Below, in pieces: positions 35,459-45,105 of a stretch of 52,190 nt of DNA. The notes beneath the pieces were generated by a model. It worked only from the letters and a program-made list of their open reading frames with translations, ran no database searches and had not been told where the DNA came from. The position numbers were made by a program, and so were the translations under genes. This DNA comes from Candidatus Magnetominusculus xianensis (lineage in GTDB: Bacteria; Nitrospirota; Thermodesulfovibrionia; Thermodesulfovibrionales; Magnetobacteriaceae). The DNA lies in the NCBI GenBank assembly GCA_001541255.1, contig LNQR01000129.1:1-52190 (forward strand). Direction: 5' to 3'. Positions within the stretch are counted from its first letter, which is position 1. Each line of letters begins with the position of its first letter.

Positions 35459-36328
35459 ATGGAAAAAAACGAAGTTTTAATCTTTACAGCAACTTATAAT
35501 GAAAAATACAATATAAAGGCATTATGTGAACAAATATATAGTGTATCACCGGATTATGATATTCTTGTTGTTGATGATAACTCACCCGACGGCACTGGTG
35601 AGTTACTTGATAAACTTAGGGAAGATAACAGCAGACTGAAGGTTATCCATCGCCCAAGAAAACTAGGATTGGGCAGTGCCCATAAACTTGGTATCCTCTA
35701 TGCTGTCATAAATAAATACAGATATGTAGTTACCATGGATGCAGACTACTCACATAATCCTGATGATATTCCCAGATTGCTAAAGCAGATGGAAGGTTAT
35801 GATTTTGTAATAGGCTCAAGGTATGTAAAGGGCGGCAACTGTAGCTATTCCGGGTACCGCAAGTATTTGAGCCGTTGTGCAAATCTTTTGGCAAAATTGC
35901 TCTTAAAGATACCTCTGCACGAGTTTACAACATCATTTCGTGTGTTTAGAGTGTCAAAACTTGAGAAACTTAGTCTTGCCTCTATTAAGTCACAGGGGTA
36001 TGCCTTTTTTATGGAAAGTCTGTTTCGGCTTTACCAGCAAGGCTTTAGCATAGCTGAAGTACCAATCGTTTTCAATGATAGAACACTCGGTGAATCAAAG
36101 ATACCAAAATATGAAATATTGAGAGGAATATACACCTTATTTCGTCTTTTTGCAAATAAACGTATTTCTCACATTAAAGAAATTACCCCCATATACAGAA
36201 CATGTCCCTTATGTGCTAGTCCATATTTGATTGGGCAGGGAGATAGAATGAATTCTTGTGCCTGGCATTGCCTTTTATGTGGTTTGTCCTTCACGGCAGC
36301 AGCTGATAGGGAAATAATAGATGTATAA
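35459..36328 (+). CDS. GT2 polyprenyl-phosphate sugar synthase-like (DPM1-like) with C-terminal zinc ribbon
   Basis: A 289-residue family 2 glycosyltransferase that transfers a sugar, usually mannose or glucose, from a nucleotide donor to a polyprenyl phosphate. The motifs VVDDNSPDGT (37-46) and MDADYSH (93-99, the metal-binding DxD region) and the later VIGSRYVKGG are those of Dol-P-Man synthases. There is no C-terminal membrane anchor. Instead the last 45 residues carry Cys249, Cys252, Cys271 and Cys274 in two CxxC pairs, a probable zinc ribbon that is not usual for the family. It would supply the lipid-linked sugar to the GT-C-like proteins encoded divergently. The 3' end overlaps the BREX brxP gene by eight bases. 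Confidence 0.82.
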   Translation: MEKNEVLIFTATYNEKYNIKALCEQIYSVSPDYDILVVDDNSPDGTGELLDKLREDNSRLKVIHRPRKLGLGSAHKLGILYAVINKYRYVVTMDADYSHNPDDIPRLLKQMEGYDFVIGSRYVKGGNCSYSGYRKYLSRCANLLAKLLLKIPLHEFTTSFRVFRVSKLEKLSLASIKSQGYAFFMESLFRLYQQGFSIAEVPIVFNDRTLGESKIPKYEILRGIYTLFRLFANKRISHIKEITPIYRTCPLCASPYLIGQGDRMNSCAWHCLLCGLSFTAAADREIIDV

Positions 36329-38639
36329 CTATGAATGGGACTCAGAGACGGGTGGGTATGTGCTTACAACTATAATGTCTGGGATTACGAGGCAGCTGCG
36401 TCCTGTGTTCTATGAAGAATTGGAGCTTTTAGGGTTTAATAAATACTGGCGCTATACAAAGACAGACAAGCCGCTGTTGTGGGCGCAGACAAGGCGGTAT
36501 ATCTATAAAGGACGACTTGTTGCAGAGGTAAATAGCGGAGGATTATACACATCGCCCGATGTTAAAGTGCATGAGAATGATTTGGAGCTTCAACCTGTTG
36601 ACGTTACCGCGATGATAGCTAAAAATAAGCCCCTGCATGATGGCGTTGTACAGAGTACGCTTGAAACTATATACAGGATTTTCAAAGAGTATAAGGCGAA
36701 AAAAATAGACGTATTTTATGTTGCCTTCAGCGGTGGCAAGGATTCCCTCGTGCTGCTTGATTTGGTGCAAAGGGCGCTGCCGCACAATGAGTTTAAAGTA
36801 GTATTTAGTGACACGACGATGGAGGTGCCTGATACTTATGTGGCCGTCGAGTTGGCTAAAAAGCGGTGGCCAACGCTGGAGTTTCATACGTCAAAATCAC
36901 ACATGGATGCCAAGGAAACGTGGGAGCTGTTCGGCCCTCCAAGCAGGACCCAGCGCTGGTGCTGCGGCGTACATAAATCAGCCCCCGCGATACTGCTGCT
37001 ACGGCAGCTTGTTGGCAAGGCCGACTTAAAGGCACTTGTGTTTGACGGCGTGCGTGCTGAGGAAAGCGATTCCCGTTCTGGTTACTCCTTAGTGTCAGAT
37101 GGTGATAAACACGTGACACAGGTAAACTGCCACACATTGTTGGATTGGAATACCGCTGAATTATACCTGTATATCTTAGAAAACGATCTATTATTGAATA
37201 ATGCCTACAGATATGGGGCAATCAGGGTTGGGTGTTCGATGTGTCCGATGGCCTCGTCCTGGTGGGAATACATTGCAAACAGTGTTTACCATGAGTGTAC
37301 GCATTCTTTCGTTGATATTATAGACAACAACGCTAAACAGAAGTTTTCAGTAACTGCCGATAGAATAAAATACTTAAACACAGGCGGATGGAAAGGGCGG
37401 GTAGCAGGTAGGTATTTAAACATTGGAGATAATGGGGTGATCGAACAGTACGACGGTAAAATGTTGACAATGTACATTCTTGGAAAACACGCTGACTGGA
37501 GGGAATGGATAAAAACAATAGGAGATGTCGTTTCAGAAGGTAATAATAACTATTCTATAAAATATAAAAATTATGTTTATATATTTAACGTTGAAGAGGT
37601 AAATAATGTACTGAAGGTATCAATTGAAAACTATTTAATTACGAAAGATTCTATTCGCTTTATTTATTTATTCAAAAATGTTTATAATAAGGCTGCTTAT
37701 TGTGTGCGCTGTAAGGTTTGTATGGTTGAATGCAAGCATGGGGCGTTAAATATCGATAGTGATAGAGTTTCTGTACATGATACTTGTAAACATTGTGAGA
37801 GTTGTCTTGATAAAAAAAAGGGATGTTTGGCGGCAAAGTCGTTACATGTATCTGAGGGACGTGGGAATATGAGCCTAAAAGGAATTGATAGATATAGGCA
37901 CTTTGGTTTTCGCAAAGAGTGGCTGGAGTATTTTATTGATCTTGGAAACGATAAATTTTGGAGCTGCGGCAAGTTAGGGAAATATCAGTTTGATGGATTC
38001 AAGGTGTGGTTGAAAGAGTCTGGAATTACTTCCAGCAATTCGATAACTCCCTTAGGTACTGAAATTGTTCGTCTTGGGGCAAATGATATTCGGGGTTGGG
38101 CGATTATTTTTAATAATCTTGTCTATAGCTCGACAATAGTTAGATGGTATGTTCAAAGCATCGATTTTGGTATTGAATATAAAATCATTGATATTATAAC
38201 AATGCTTGGTGACAACCATTCGATCTCGACGAGGGAAAATGCCGTTATGTCATTAAAAGAGACCTTTAAGACCTCACCAATCGGGATTGAACTTGGAGTG
38301 GGCGTCTATGAATTGAAGGGAAAGGCGATTATGGCAGTTACACGCACCGCTTGGAGAGAGCCTGACCCAGTCGTTATTTTATACAGCCTGTATAAATTTG
38401 CTGAGGCAGGCGATGGTTACTACAGTTTTACATTAACGGAGCTTATAAACGATAACAGGCAGCGCGCGGGGATTAGTCCCGCCCGGATTTTTGGCATAGG
38501 AAAAGATCAGTTAAAACAAATCGTTCAGGGCCTCGCTATCGATTATCCTGACTTCATTGGGGCGGCCTTCAATAAAGACCTTGATAACATAAACCTGAGA
38601 AAAGAAAAGACGCTGCCCGATGTCTTAAAATTACTATAA
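36321..38639 (+). CDS. brxP: BrxP: PAPS-reductase-like protein with ferredoxin and DUF4007-like domains
   Basis: A 772-residue first gene of a BREX type 4 module. A family-specific N-terminus (residues 1-110) is followed by a PP-loop PAPS reductase/DndC-like domain with SGGKDS at 137-142, WCCGVHK at 213-219, GVRAEES at 243-249 and CSMC at 305-308. Its cysteines could hold an Fe-S cluster. An AT-rich linker leads to a two-cluster ferredoxin segment (Cys461, 464, 467, 471 and 489, 492, 495, 502). From about residue 528 there is a DUF4007-like domain (HFGFRKEWLEYF). DndC-type relatives activate DNA for sulfur insertion, so sulfur-based marking is a reasonable but unproven inference. It is unlikely to be assimilatory sulfate reductase given the fusion and neighbours. 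Confidence 0.85.
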   Translation: MYNYEWDSETGGYVLTTIMSGITRQLRPVFYEELELLGFNKYWRYTKTDKPLLWAQTRRYIYKGRLVAEVNSGGLYTSPDVKVHENDLELQPVDVTAMIAKNKPLHDGVVQSTLETIYRIFKEYKAKKIDVFYVAFSGGKDSLVLLDLVQRALPHNEFKVVFSDTTMEVPDTYVAVELAKKRWPTLEFHTSKSHMDAKETWELFGPPSRTQRWCCGVHKSAPAILLLRQLVGKADLKALVFDGVRAEESDSRSGYSLVSDGDKHVTQVNCHTLLDWNTAELYLYILENDLLLNNAYRYGAIRVGCSMCPMASSWWEYIANSVYHECTHSFVDIIDNNAKQKFSVTADRIKYLNTGGWKGRVAGRYLNIGDNGVIEQYDGKMLTMYILGKHADWREWIKTIGDVVSEGNNNYSIKYKNYVYIFNVEEVNNVLKVSIENYLITKDSIRFIYLFKNVYNKAAYCVRCKVCMVECKHGALNIDSDRVSVHDTCKHCESCLDKKKGCLAAKSLHVSEGRGNMSLKGIDRYRHFGFRKEWLEYFIDLGNDKFWSCGKLGKYQFDGFKVWLKESGITSSNSITPLGTEIVRLGANDIRGWAIIFNNLVYSSTIVRWYVQSIDFGIEYKIIDIITMLGDNHSISTRENAVMSLKETFKTSPIGIELGVGVYELKGKAIMAVTRTAWREPDPVVILYSLYKFAEAGDGYYSFTLTELINDNRQRAGISPARIFGIGKDQLKQIVQGLAIDYPDFIGAAFNKDLDNINLRKEKTLPDVLKLL

Positions 38640-38659
38640 CGCGGGGGGATATACTGTAA

Positions 38660-41600
38660 ATGGCAAGGTTATACAAAGATTATATTTCAGTGAATAAGCA
38701 TTTCTTCCCCGTGTTCAGCAAGAATCTGGACGCTGAGTATCCAGAGCATTGGAAGGCATTTGTACCGCACGACACATTTAAACGTATACTGGATGACCTG
38801 GCCGGTTCTCTTGAGATGGCATCAACTCAAAGCAGACGTTCTCTATGGATTTCTGGCGCTTACGGCACCGGTAAGACCTATGCATCATTTGCAGTAAAGC
38901 ATATTTTAGAGGACGATATCGGGGATGTAACCGACTATTTTCAAAAACAGGGGATTGGTCAAACTATCTCGAACCGGCTTAAAAGCATAAAGCAAAAAGG
39001 CAATATATTAGTCGTTCACAGGTCCTCAACAGCGGGCATTACCGGTGATAACAAGCTGTTCGGCGCCATACAGGAATCCATAAAACAAGCGCTGAAGGGT
39101 AAGGGCTATCAATATTGGGGAGGCAAGAGTCTTTACAGCAATATAGTAGATAAACTTACAAACCCCGATTCCCCGTTTAATTTTTCAGGTGTGTTTAACC
39201 AGTACAGAGAAAAGTTCACCGAATACGCGGCTCCATCTGATGTTATAAAGGACCTCCAAGAGCTGGATATCGACGGTTCTCTTGACTTATTACAGCGAAT
39301 AATTGAGGTTGCCGACAGGTCAGGCTTTAATTTTTCGCAAGACCCTGATGACGTCATCGCCTGGATTAAAGACATCATTGAAGGAAACAATCTCTACACT
39401 ATTGTGTTTATTTGGGATGAGTTTACCGAGTTTTTTAAGAATAATCAAAACGCCCTGACTGGCCTTCAGGAGTTGGCGCAGGCGTCGTTTACTGTACCAT
39501 TTTACTTTTTGCTGATAACACATTTAACGCATTCGCAGGTTATCCCTGCGGCTGACTCAAGGAAAAAAATAGAGGCGCGCTTTAAACTGCAGACAATAGA
39601 AATGCCCGATACGACGGCTTTTATGCTTATGAAAAATGTGATACAATCAAACCCTGAGCTTCCTGAGCTTAAAGAAGAGTGGGGAGAAATCTCTCGGTAT
39701 TTATGGAGTGGAGTGCAGAGATTTGCCTCCACAACCAAAAAAGAAGAGATTAAAAGGGAGGAATTAAGGGCAATATTACCGATTCACCCGTATGCCGCAT
39801 ATATGTTAAAGGTAATCTCTGCAGTCATCAGCTCTAACCAGCGCACAATGTTTCAATTCCTGTGCGGTGAGATATTGCAGGGTGCACAGAGCAAGCGTAA
39901 CTTCCGCTGGTACATCGAGAATCACTCAATAGATGATTGGTGTTATCTAACCACTGATTATCTCTGGGATTATTTTTTTACTCCCGACAATCCCGACTTC
40001 GACGAGGCAAACAGAAATACAATAAGCCATTATATGACCTTTGAAAATCAATGCGATGATGAAGATGATAAAAGGGTGCTTAAGACAACTCTCCTCCTGA
40101 GTGCGATGCGTGGAGGCATTAGACCTACGCTTTTAAATATATCGGCGGCCTTTGAGGGTACACACATAAATGATAAGGTGCGTACTGTCATGGACAAGTT
40201 AGTCAAGAAGGGTGTTTTGGGAAGTATCCCTGATGGTAACGATATTTTATACGTTACGCAGGTACGCACAATAGATGAAGAGAGGCTTCGCGACATAATA
40301 AATAACAAGAAGGGCTCCCTCACGTTTGAAAGAATTGTTAAGGATTGTGGCATAAATAGCCGCTATGATTTATCAGGATACTTAAAAACACGCTGCTATG
40401 TTGAGTCTGCCACAAATGTTGATATTAGAAACAGACTTAACGAGACTGCTGGAAAATTGCTGCTAAACAAAATCATTATTGTTTTCTTATATGCTAAAAA
40501 TGATGAGGACGCCTCAAAAAATCACGATATAATCACAAAAATTTTGCAAGAGTATAAATACGACATCATTATCGCCGATATGTCGTCACAGCCGCTTGGT
40601 CAGCACAGTTATGATAATTACATTGACCAAAAAGCGAGGGCAGAATATTTTTCTAAAACAGACCATCAACAGGTGAAATTTTATGACACAAATGCTAAGG
40701 GCATCATCACCGAGTGGATACAAAAATTAGATGTAACCATCGTTTCACTATATACTAAAGGTGAGCCGCCGGTTCAGTTAAGAGGTCCAGCTAATTTTAG
40801 AGAGAAGATTAAAGAGATCAATAATAAATTATATCCTAATGGGCTTGAGACAGCAGCTGACATGGATACATTATTTAAAGGGGATGGATATAGTGAAATT
40901 ACGGCCGTAATGGGTATGGACAAGAAGGATATTTCTTCAACTTATAAATACCTTGACGCTATCAGGAATCAACTTATAAAGGCAAGCCTGTGGAAGAGCC
41001 ACGACTACGAGAAAATAAATCCATCTCATTCGGTATCTAAAATGAAAACAGCCATTGAGTCGTTAATTAAGGCAGAATTTGATAAAAACAATTATATAGA
41101 GATAACAGATATTTGGCAAACTCTGCAACTAAAACCATTTGGATTAATGAACTGCGTTGGGTCAGTGTTTCTTTTGGGCTTTCTACTAAAAGAATATGCT
41201 GACAGCAAGTATTACAGACATGATGGGACAAACACAGTTCCACTGACTCATGACGGTTTGGCAGATATGATTTATACCATTGTCAAAAAAACATCAATGA
41301 ACAAGAACTTACGTATTGTTAGAATGACCCCGGAACATGAACTATTTTGCAGCGTTACGGCCGATATCTTTACGATAAACCCGAAAAACTCTATCCAGGA
41401 CATACTGCATGGCTTAAATACTCATATATCTAAAATAAATTTCCCCCTGTGGGCGATAAGAGACTATGTGACAGACAGTGACACTTCGGGATTAAAAGAC
41501 ACGATAATAGAAATAGTCGATCTGCTTTGTGAGTTTGTCTCATCAAAAAGAAGTGAAGGTCGTGATCATACGAAAATCGCAGAGGAAATTGCGCGGCTTT

Positions 41601-42817
41601 ATCAAGCGGGGATTAAGGACAATCTGATAAAGGCAGCGACCCAGGAGAATATGAAGATTGGCATGGATATTTATATCGGACGGCAAAAACCGGAGATTAA
41701 AGCGATTGCTGACAAATTAGGCATTGGCAATATGGGGTATATACTTGCTCTTAAAGAGAAATTATCTGCCGACGCATCGTGGCTCTGGGACAAAAGCGAC
41801 ATAGATAATAAGATTGAAGAGGTCTATGAGGATTATAGACTAATCGACGCTATAAACAGGATTTTGGCCAGCCCCGCCTCTGATTTGGGCGTTGCAGCAC
41901 ATAAAATTAAGGCAAAAATAGGCGCTTTTAAAATGCCCTTTGATTTCTTTAAAGACACCTGTAAACCAATTAACCAACTGTTCTTTTATTTAATCGATAT
42001 TTATAAGACAGACAGCTTAAGAAACACAAACGCCGCAGCGCTTATCACGGAATTAGAACAAAATTCAGACATGTTTAATAAATTTTATAGTGATCAATAT
42101 AAAATATTCATCGACATGCTGCCGGATATCCTAAACGAACCGCTCTCGGACGATGAGTGCGCACATATCTATAAAAAAATGGAATCTGATTCTATTTTAA
42201 AATCACTGGAGCAATATCTTCAGGAATTAAAACAATGCCATTATGAGCATCAAAAAAATAAAAGCTTTAATGCATTGCTTGAAAAATGGAAAGAGTTGAC
42301 GGCAACAGAGACGCCAAAGAAGTGGTCAGAAAGCAGAAAGATACCGGTATTGTGCTTATTTGGCAGCGAAATACAAGAGGCAATGCGCGTATTTGGTATA
42401 ATCAACAAGGAATTGACTACCACAGACAGAAAAGTTATAGAAAACGCGATTAAATTCCTGAAACAGAGCCGGAATATCGCCGCACTAAACGATATTGACC
42501 TATGTAATAAGACATTTAAGGAGTTTATCTCCGGTGAATATGAAATAATATTTACAGAGGCAGATCTCGGTGAATTAAAAAATATCCTGCAATCTGAATC
42601 GCCTAATATCTACAACTGGTATCATGACAGAGATAAATTTGCAGATAAGATTAAGAAATTTGGAAATGAAAAATATAATGGCGGTTATTATAAAACAGTA
42701 TTTGATGAAATAGACCGCCTCACGCCAGTCAACGCCAAAGATTATTTAAAGGAACTTATAAAAAACGACCCGCTTGTCGGAATTCGAATAATGAAATCAA
42801 CTAAGACAAAAACATGA
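38660..42817 (+). CDS. brxC: BrxC/PglY-like large ATPase
   Basis: A 1385-residue P-loop protein of the BrxC/PglY group. Walker A is GAYGTGKT at 66-73, near the N-terminus as usual for this family, and Walker B-like FIWDEF is at 250-255. The rest is a long, mostly helical body without other recognised motifs. BrxC is the ATPase that assembles with the other BREX proteins on DNA and is required for defence; its exact step is unknown. It starts about 20 bases after brxP behind a GGGGGG run and overlaps pglZ as ATGA. Length is in the usual range (about 1,200-1,400). No disruption is seen. Confidence 0.85.
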   Translation: MARLYKDYISVNKHFFPVFSKNLDAEYPEHWKAFVPHDTFKRILDDLAGSLEMASTQSRRSLWISGAYGTGKTYASFAVKHILEDDIGDVTDYFQKQGIGQTISNRLKSIKQKGNILVVHRSSTAGITGDNKLFGAIQESIKQALKGKGYQYWGGKSLYSNIVDKLTNPDSPFNFSGVFNQYREKFTEYAAPSDVIKDLQELDIDGSLDLLQRIIEVADRSGFNFSQDPDDVIAWIKDIIEGNNLYTIVFIWDEFTEFFKNNQNALTGLQELAQASFTVPFYFLLITHLTHSQVIPAADSRKKIEARFKLQTIEMPDTTAFMLMKNVIQSNPELPELKEEWGEISRYLWSGVQRFASTTKKEEIKREELRAILPIHPYAAYMLKVISAVISSNQRTMFQFLCGEILQGAQSKRNFRWYIENHSIDDWCYLTTDYLWDYFFTPDNPDFDEANRNTISHYMTFENQCDDEDDKRVLKTTLLLSAMRGGIRPTLLNISAAFEGTHINDKVRTVMDKLVKKGVLGSIPDGNDILYVTQVRTIDEERLRDIINNKKGSLTFERIVKDCGINSRYDLSGYLKTRCYVESATNVDIRNRLNETAGKLLLNKIIIVFLYAKNDEDASKNHDIITKILQEYKYDIIIADMSSQPLGQHSYDNYIDQKARAEYFSKTDHQQVKFYDTNAKGIITEWIQKLDVTIVSLYTKGEPPVQLRGPANFREKIKEINNKLYPNGLETAADMDTLFKGDGYSEITAVMGMDKKDISSTYKYLDAIRNQLIKASLWKSHDYEKINPSHSVSKMKTAIESLIKAEFDKNNYIEITDIWQTLQLKPFGLMNCVGSVFLLGFLLKEYADSKYYRHDGTNTVPLTHDGLADMIYTIVKKTSMNKNLRIVRMTPEHELFCSVTADIFTINPKNSIQDILHGLNTHISKINFPLWAIRDYVTDSDTSGLKDTIIEIVDLLCEFVSSKRSEGRDHTKIAEEIARLYQAGIKDNLIKAATQENMKIGMDIYIGRQKPEIKAIADKLGIGNMGYILALKEKLSADASWLWDKSDIDNKIEEVYEDYRLIDAINRILASPASDLGVAAHKIKAKIGAFKMPFDFFKDTCKPINQLFFYLIDIYKTDSLRNTNAAALITELEQNSDMFNKFYSDQYKIFIDMLPDILNEPLSDDECAHIYKKMESDSILKSLEQYLQELKQCHYEHQKNKSFNALLEKWKELTATETPKKWSESRKIPVLCLFGSEIQEAMRVFGIINKELTTTDRKVIENAIKFLKQSRNIAALNDIDLCNKTFKEFISGEYEIIFTEADLGELKNILQSESPNIYNWYHDRDKFADKIKKFGNEKYNGGYYKTVFDEIDRLTPVNAKDYLKELIKNDPLVGIRIMKSTKTKT

Positions 42818-45075
42818 ACTTCGCGACATTAGATGAACTTAAAGGCCATGTAGTCAGCGATTTAGAGCTGACTGTACCGATTTGTTTTATCAATGTGGAG
42901 AGTCTCAATATGTGGATTACTGTGAAATCATGGCTTACTGATATTTGCCAGAAATCACTGCGGCTGTCAGACTTCTGCGCAGAGAATGATTTAACCCCTA
43001 ATATCAACAGGATGATTAATGAATTAAGAAAAACAAGAGTACGCACATTGTTAATCCCCCTATCTGAATACCTGCGTATAAACAATGACAAGACTAACGA
43101 TATCTTGTCCAGAATCATTAACCTTGGATTTAACAACGAACAGATCGCCATTTTTATCCCGCTGTATCGAATGAAAAACGTTCTTTCTGAATTTATCAAA
43201 AGGGATATTCGATATGAGAAAAATATATTATTCCTTGAAACTACAGAAGATGACGACTACTCACTTATCATACTCCCAAGCGACCTGAATAATGTTGATT
43301 TGACGGGCTATAACATAACAGGAATCAAAAGGTATTATAGTTATTGGGAGGAAAATCCAGATAAGCCTATAGTGCTGCGCGTAAGTGATATACTGTTCTA
43401 TAAAGATATCATCAGCGCTGATAAAGTAACGGTATTGATAACAGCATTTGATGTATTAAAGTATCATTGCAATATCAATGCAATAAGCGAATCGATGGGT
43501 ACTAATTTGCACTGGAGCGAACTTCTTAACCGAATGAACTCTGACAGGACATTAGGCGGGGTCTTTGCCCGTATATTTAACATTCCAGGATATAATGCCA
43601 AATATTTGTTTGAGAAATGGGGCGGGTGTACCGAATTTGAGAAATGGGCTATATGGTTATGGTCAAAGCTGGAGTCTGCAGACGGGTATCTGCGCATGGC
43701 ATTAGATACTCAGGGCTGCGACACATATAGAGATAACATTAGAGATAACATAATTGAGTTAATTTGTAAGATAGATTTTAAGCATAACCAGTATGATGGC
43801 TTTTATCGTGAACGGAAGGAATACCTGAAATGTCTGTCAATTGAAACATTGACGCAGTCTTTTTGGGATGAGATCAATAAAAAGAAACCCACGCAAAGGC
43901 TGCATTATCTCACCGATTACACATCAAAAGAAAGATGTGAAATACTCAGGACGATAGAGAGCGAGGGATTAACAGAAAAAATTATGTGCTTATTAGAGAC
44001 TGCCGACCCAGTGCTGAGGGCATATATTGAGCCGTATGTCTTTAAGAGCGAAAAATTTACTGAGTACTTTGGGCAGTATAAGCGGCAAAAGATTACGAAT
44101 ACGGTAAACACCGAATTTATTGATAAAGTCAGTGAATATGCGTCGAAGGGTCTCTGGTGGGAGTTAAGCTCACGGAATAAGCTCTTTGACGACGCATATG
44201 GTAAAGGTAACGGCACCCTTATCTTCTGGATAGACGCGCTTGGCGTTGAGTATTTAAGCCTTATTGTTTACCTGCTTAGGGAGCATCACCATGGCGTTTA
44301 TTATAAAATCGAAATCGGTTACGCGAATATTCCAACCATCACGGAATTAAATAATGATTTTTTACAGGGGCGAAATCCAATTAAGTTTCGCGAATTAGAC
44401 GAACTGAAACACAAAGGGGAATATCCCGAATATATAGTACAAGAATTCACTCTGATTGAGAAGGCGTTAAGGCAGGCAGTTGAAAAGTTATCAGAATATG
44501 AAAAAGTTATTATTACCGCCGACCACGGTGCAAGCAGGTTGGCCGTAATTGCACAGGCGCACGCACACAAGGCAAAAGAAGGTGCGGCGGTTAAAAGACA
44601 CGGGCGCTACTGCGAAGACAGCAGCAATAACTACGAAGGCGAAATTGCCGGATGTGTGGATAAAGACAAATATCATGTGTTTGCAGGTTATGACAGATTT
44701 AGCATACAAGGGAATATTACCGGAGAAATACACGGCGGGGCGACCCTGGAGGAGGTGCTGGTTCCCGTTATAGAATTGTCGAAACGGCCGTTTGATGCGG
44801 CGGTGACTATTACCGTTGTCACGCCTGAAATCCGGCTGCGGGCAGGGCAAAAAGCTGTCGTTAAATTTCAGATTGACAGGGATTTCGATAAGTTATATGC
44901 AGAGGTTCAAAGCAAAAGATATGACTGCGCCAGAGACATTGACTGCTGGTATTTTGAGCCTGATGTGGACAGAAAAATAGATAATTACAAGGCCAAAATT
45001 TTACATGAGGGCAGGCTATTAGGGAGTATTCAATATAAAATACAAAAGGGCATAACATCGACGCTTGATATATAA
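42814..45075 (+). CDS. pglZ: PglZ: alkaline-phosphatase-superfamily BREX protein
   Basis: A 753-residue protein with a C-terminal PglZ domain. The metal-site motifs are FWIDALGVEYL (Asp474), ITADHGASR (Asp570, His571) and GEIHGGATLEEVLVPVI (His640), as expected for an alkaline phosphatase-like fold that in PglZ hydrolyses phosphodiesters. The N-terminal 450 residues are helical and family-specific. PglZ is the common marker of all BREX types. It starts by overlapping brxC as ATGA, so the two are translationally coupled, and is followed 30 bases later by brxL. The putative metal ligands all appear present, so the protein is likely active. Confidence 0.9.
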   Translation: MNFATLDELKGHVVSDLELTVPICFINVESLNMWITVKSWLTDICQKSLRLSDFCAENDLTPNINRMINELRKTRVRTLLIPLSEYLRINNDKTNDILSRIINLGFNNEQIAIFIPLYRMKNVLSEFIKRDIRYEKNILFLETTEDDDYSLIILPSDLNNVDLTGYNITGIKRYYSYWEENPDKPIVLRVSDILFYKDIISADKVTVLITAFDVLKYHCNINAISESMGTNLHWSELLNRMNSDRTLGGVFARIFNIPGYNAKYLFEKWGGCTEFEKWAIWLWSKLESADGYLRMALDTQGCDTYRDNIRDNIIELICKIDFKHNQYDGFYRERKEYLKCLSIETLTQSFWDEINKKKPTQRLHYLTDYTSKERCEILRTIESEGLTEKIMCLLETADPVLRAYIEPYVFKSEKFTEYFGQYKRQKITNTVNTEFIDKVSEYASKGLWWELSSRNKLFDDAYGKGNGTLIFWIDALGVEYLSLIVYLLREHHHGVYYKIEIGYANIPTITELNNDFLQGRNPIKFRELDELKHKGEYPEYIVQEFTLIEKALRQAVEKLSEYEKVIITADHGASRLAVIAQAHAHKAKEGAAVKRHGRYCEDSSNNYEGEIAGCVDKDKYHVFAGYDRFSIQGNITGEIHGGATLEEVLVPVIELSKRPFDAAVTITVVTPEIRLRAGQKAVVKFQIDRDFDKLYAEVQSKRYDCARDIDCWYFEPDVDRKIDNYKAKILHEGRLLGSIQYKIQKGITSTLDI

Positions 45076-45105
45076 CTTGATGTATAATATGTGAGAGGAT
45101 AATAC

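Noticed and set aside
36321..38639. Assimilatory PAPS/APS reductase (CysH)
   Set aside because: The chain is three times longer than CysH, is fused to ferredoxin and DUF4007-like domains, and is followed by PglZ, BrxC and BrxL. DndC-like chemistry in a defence module fits better.
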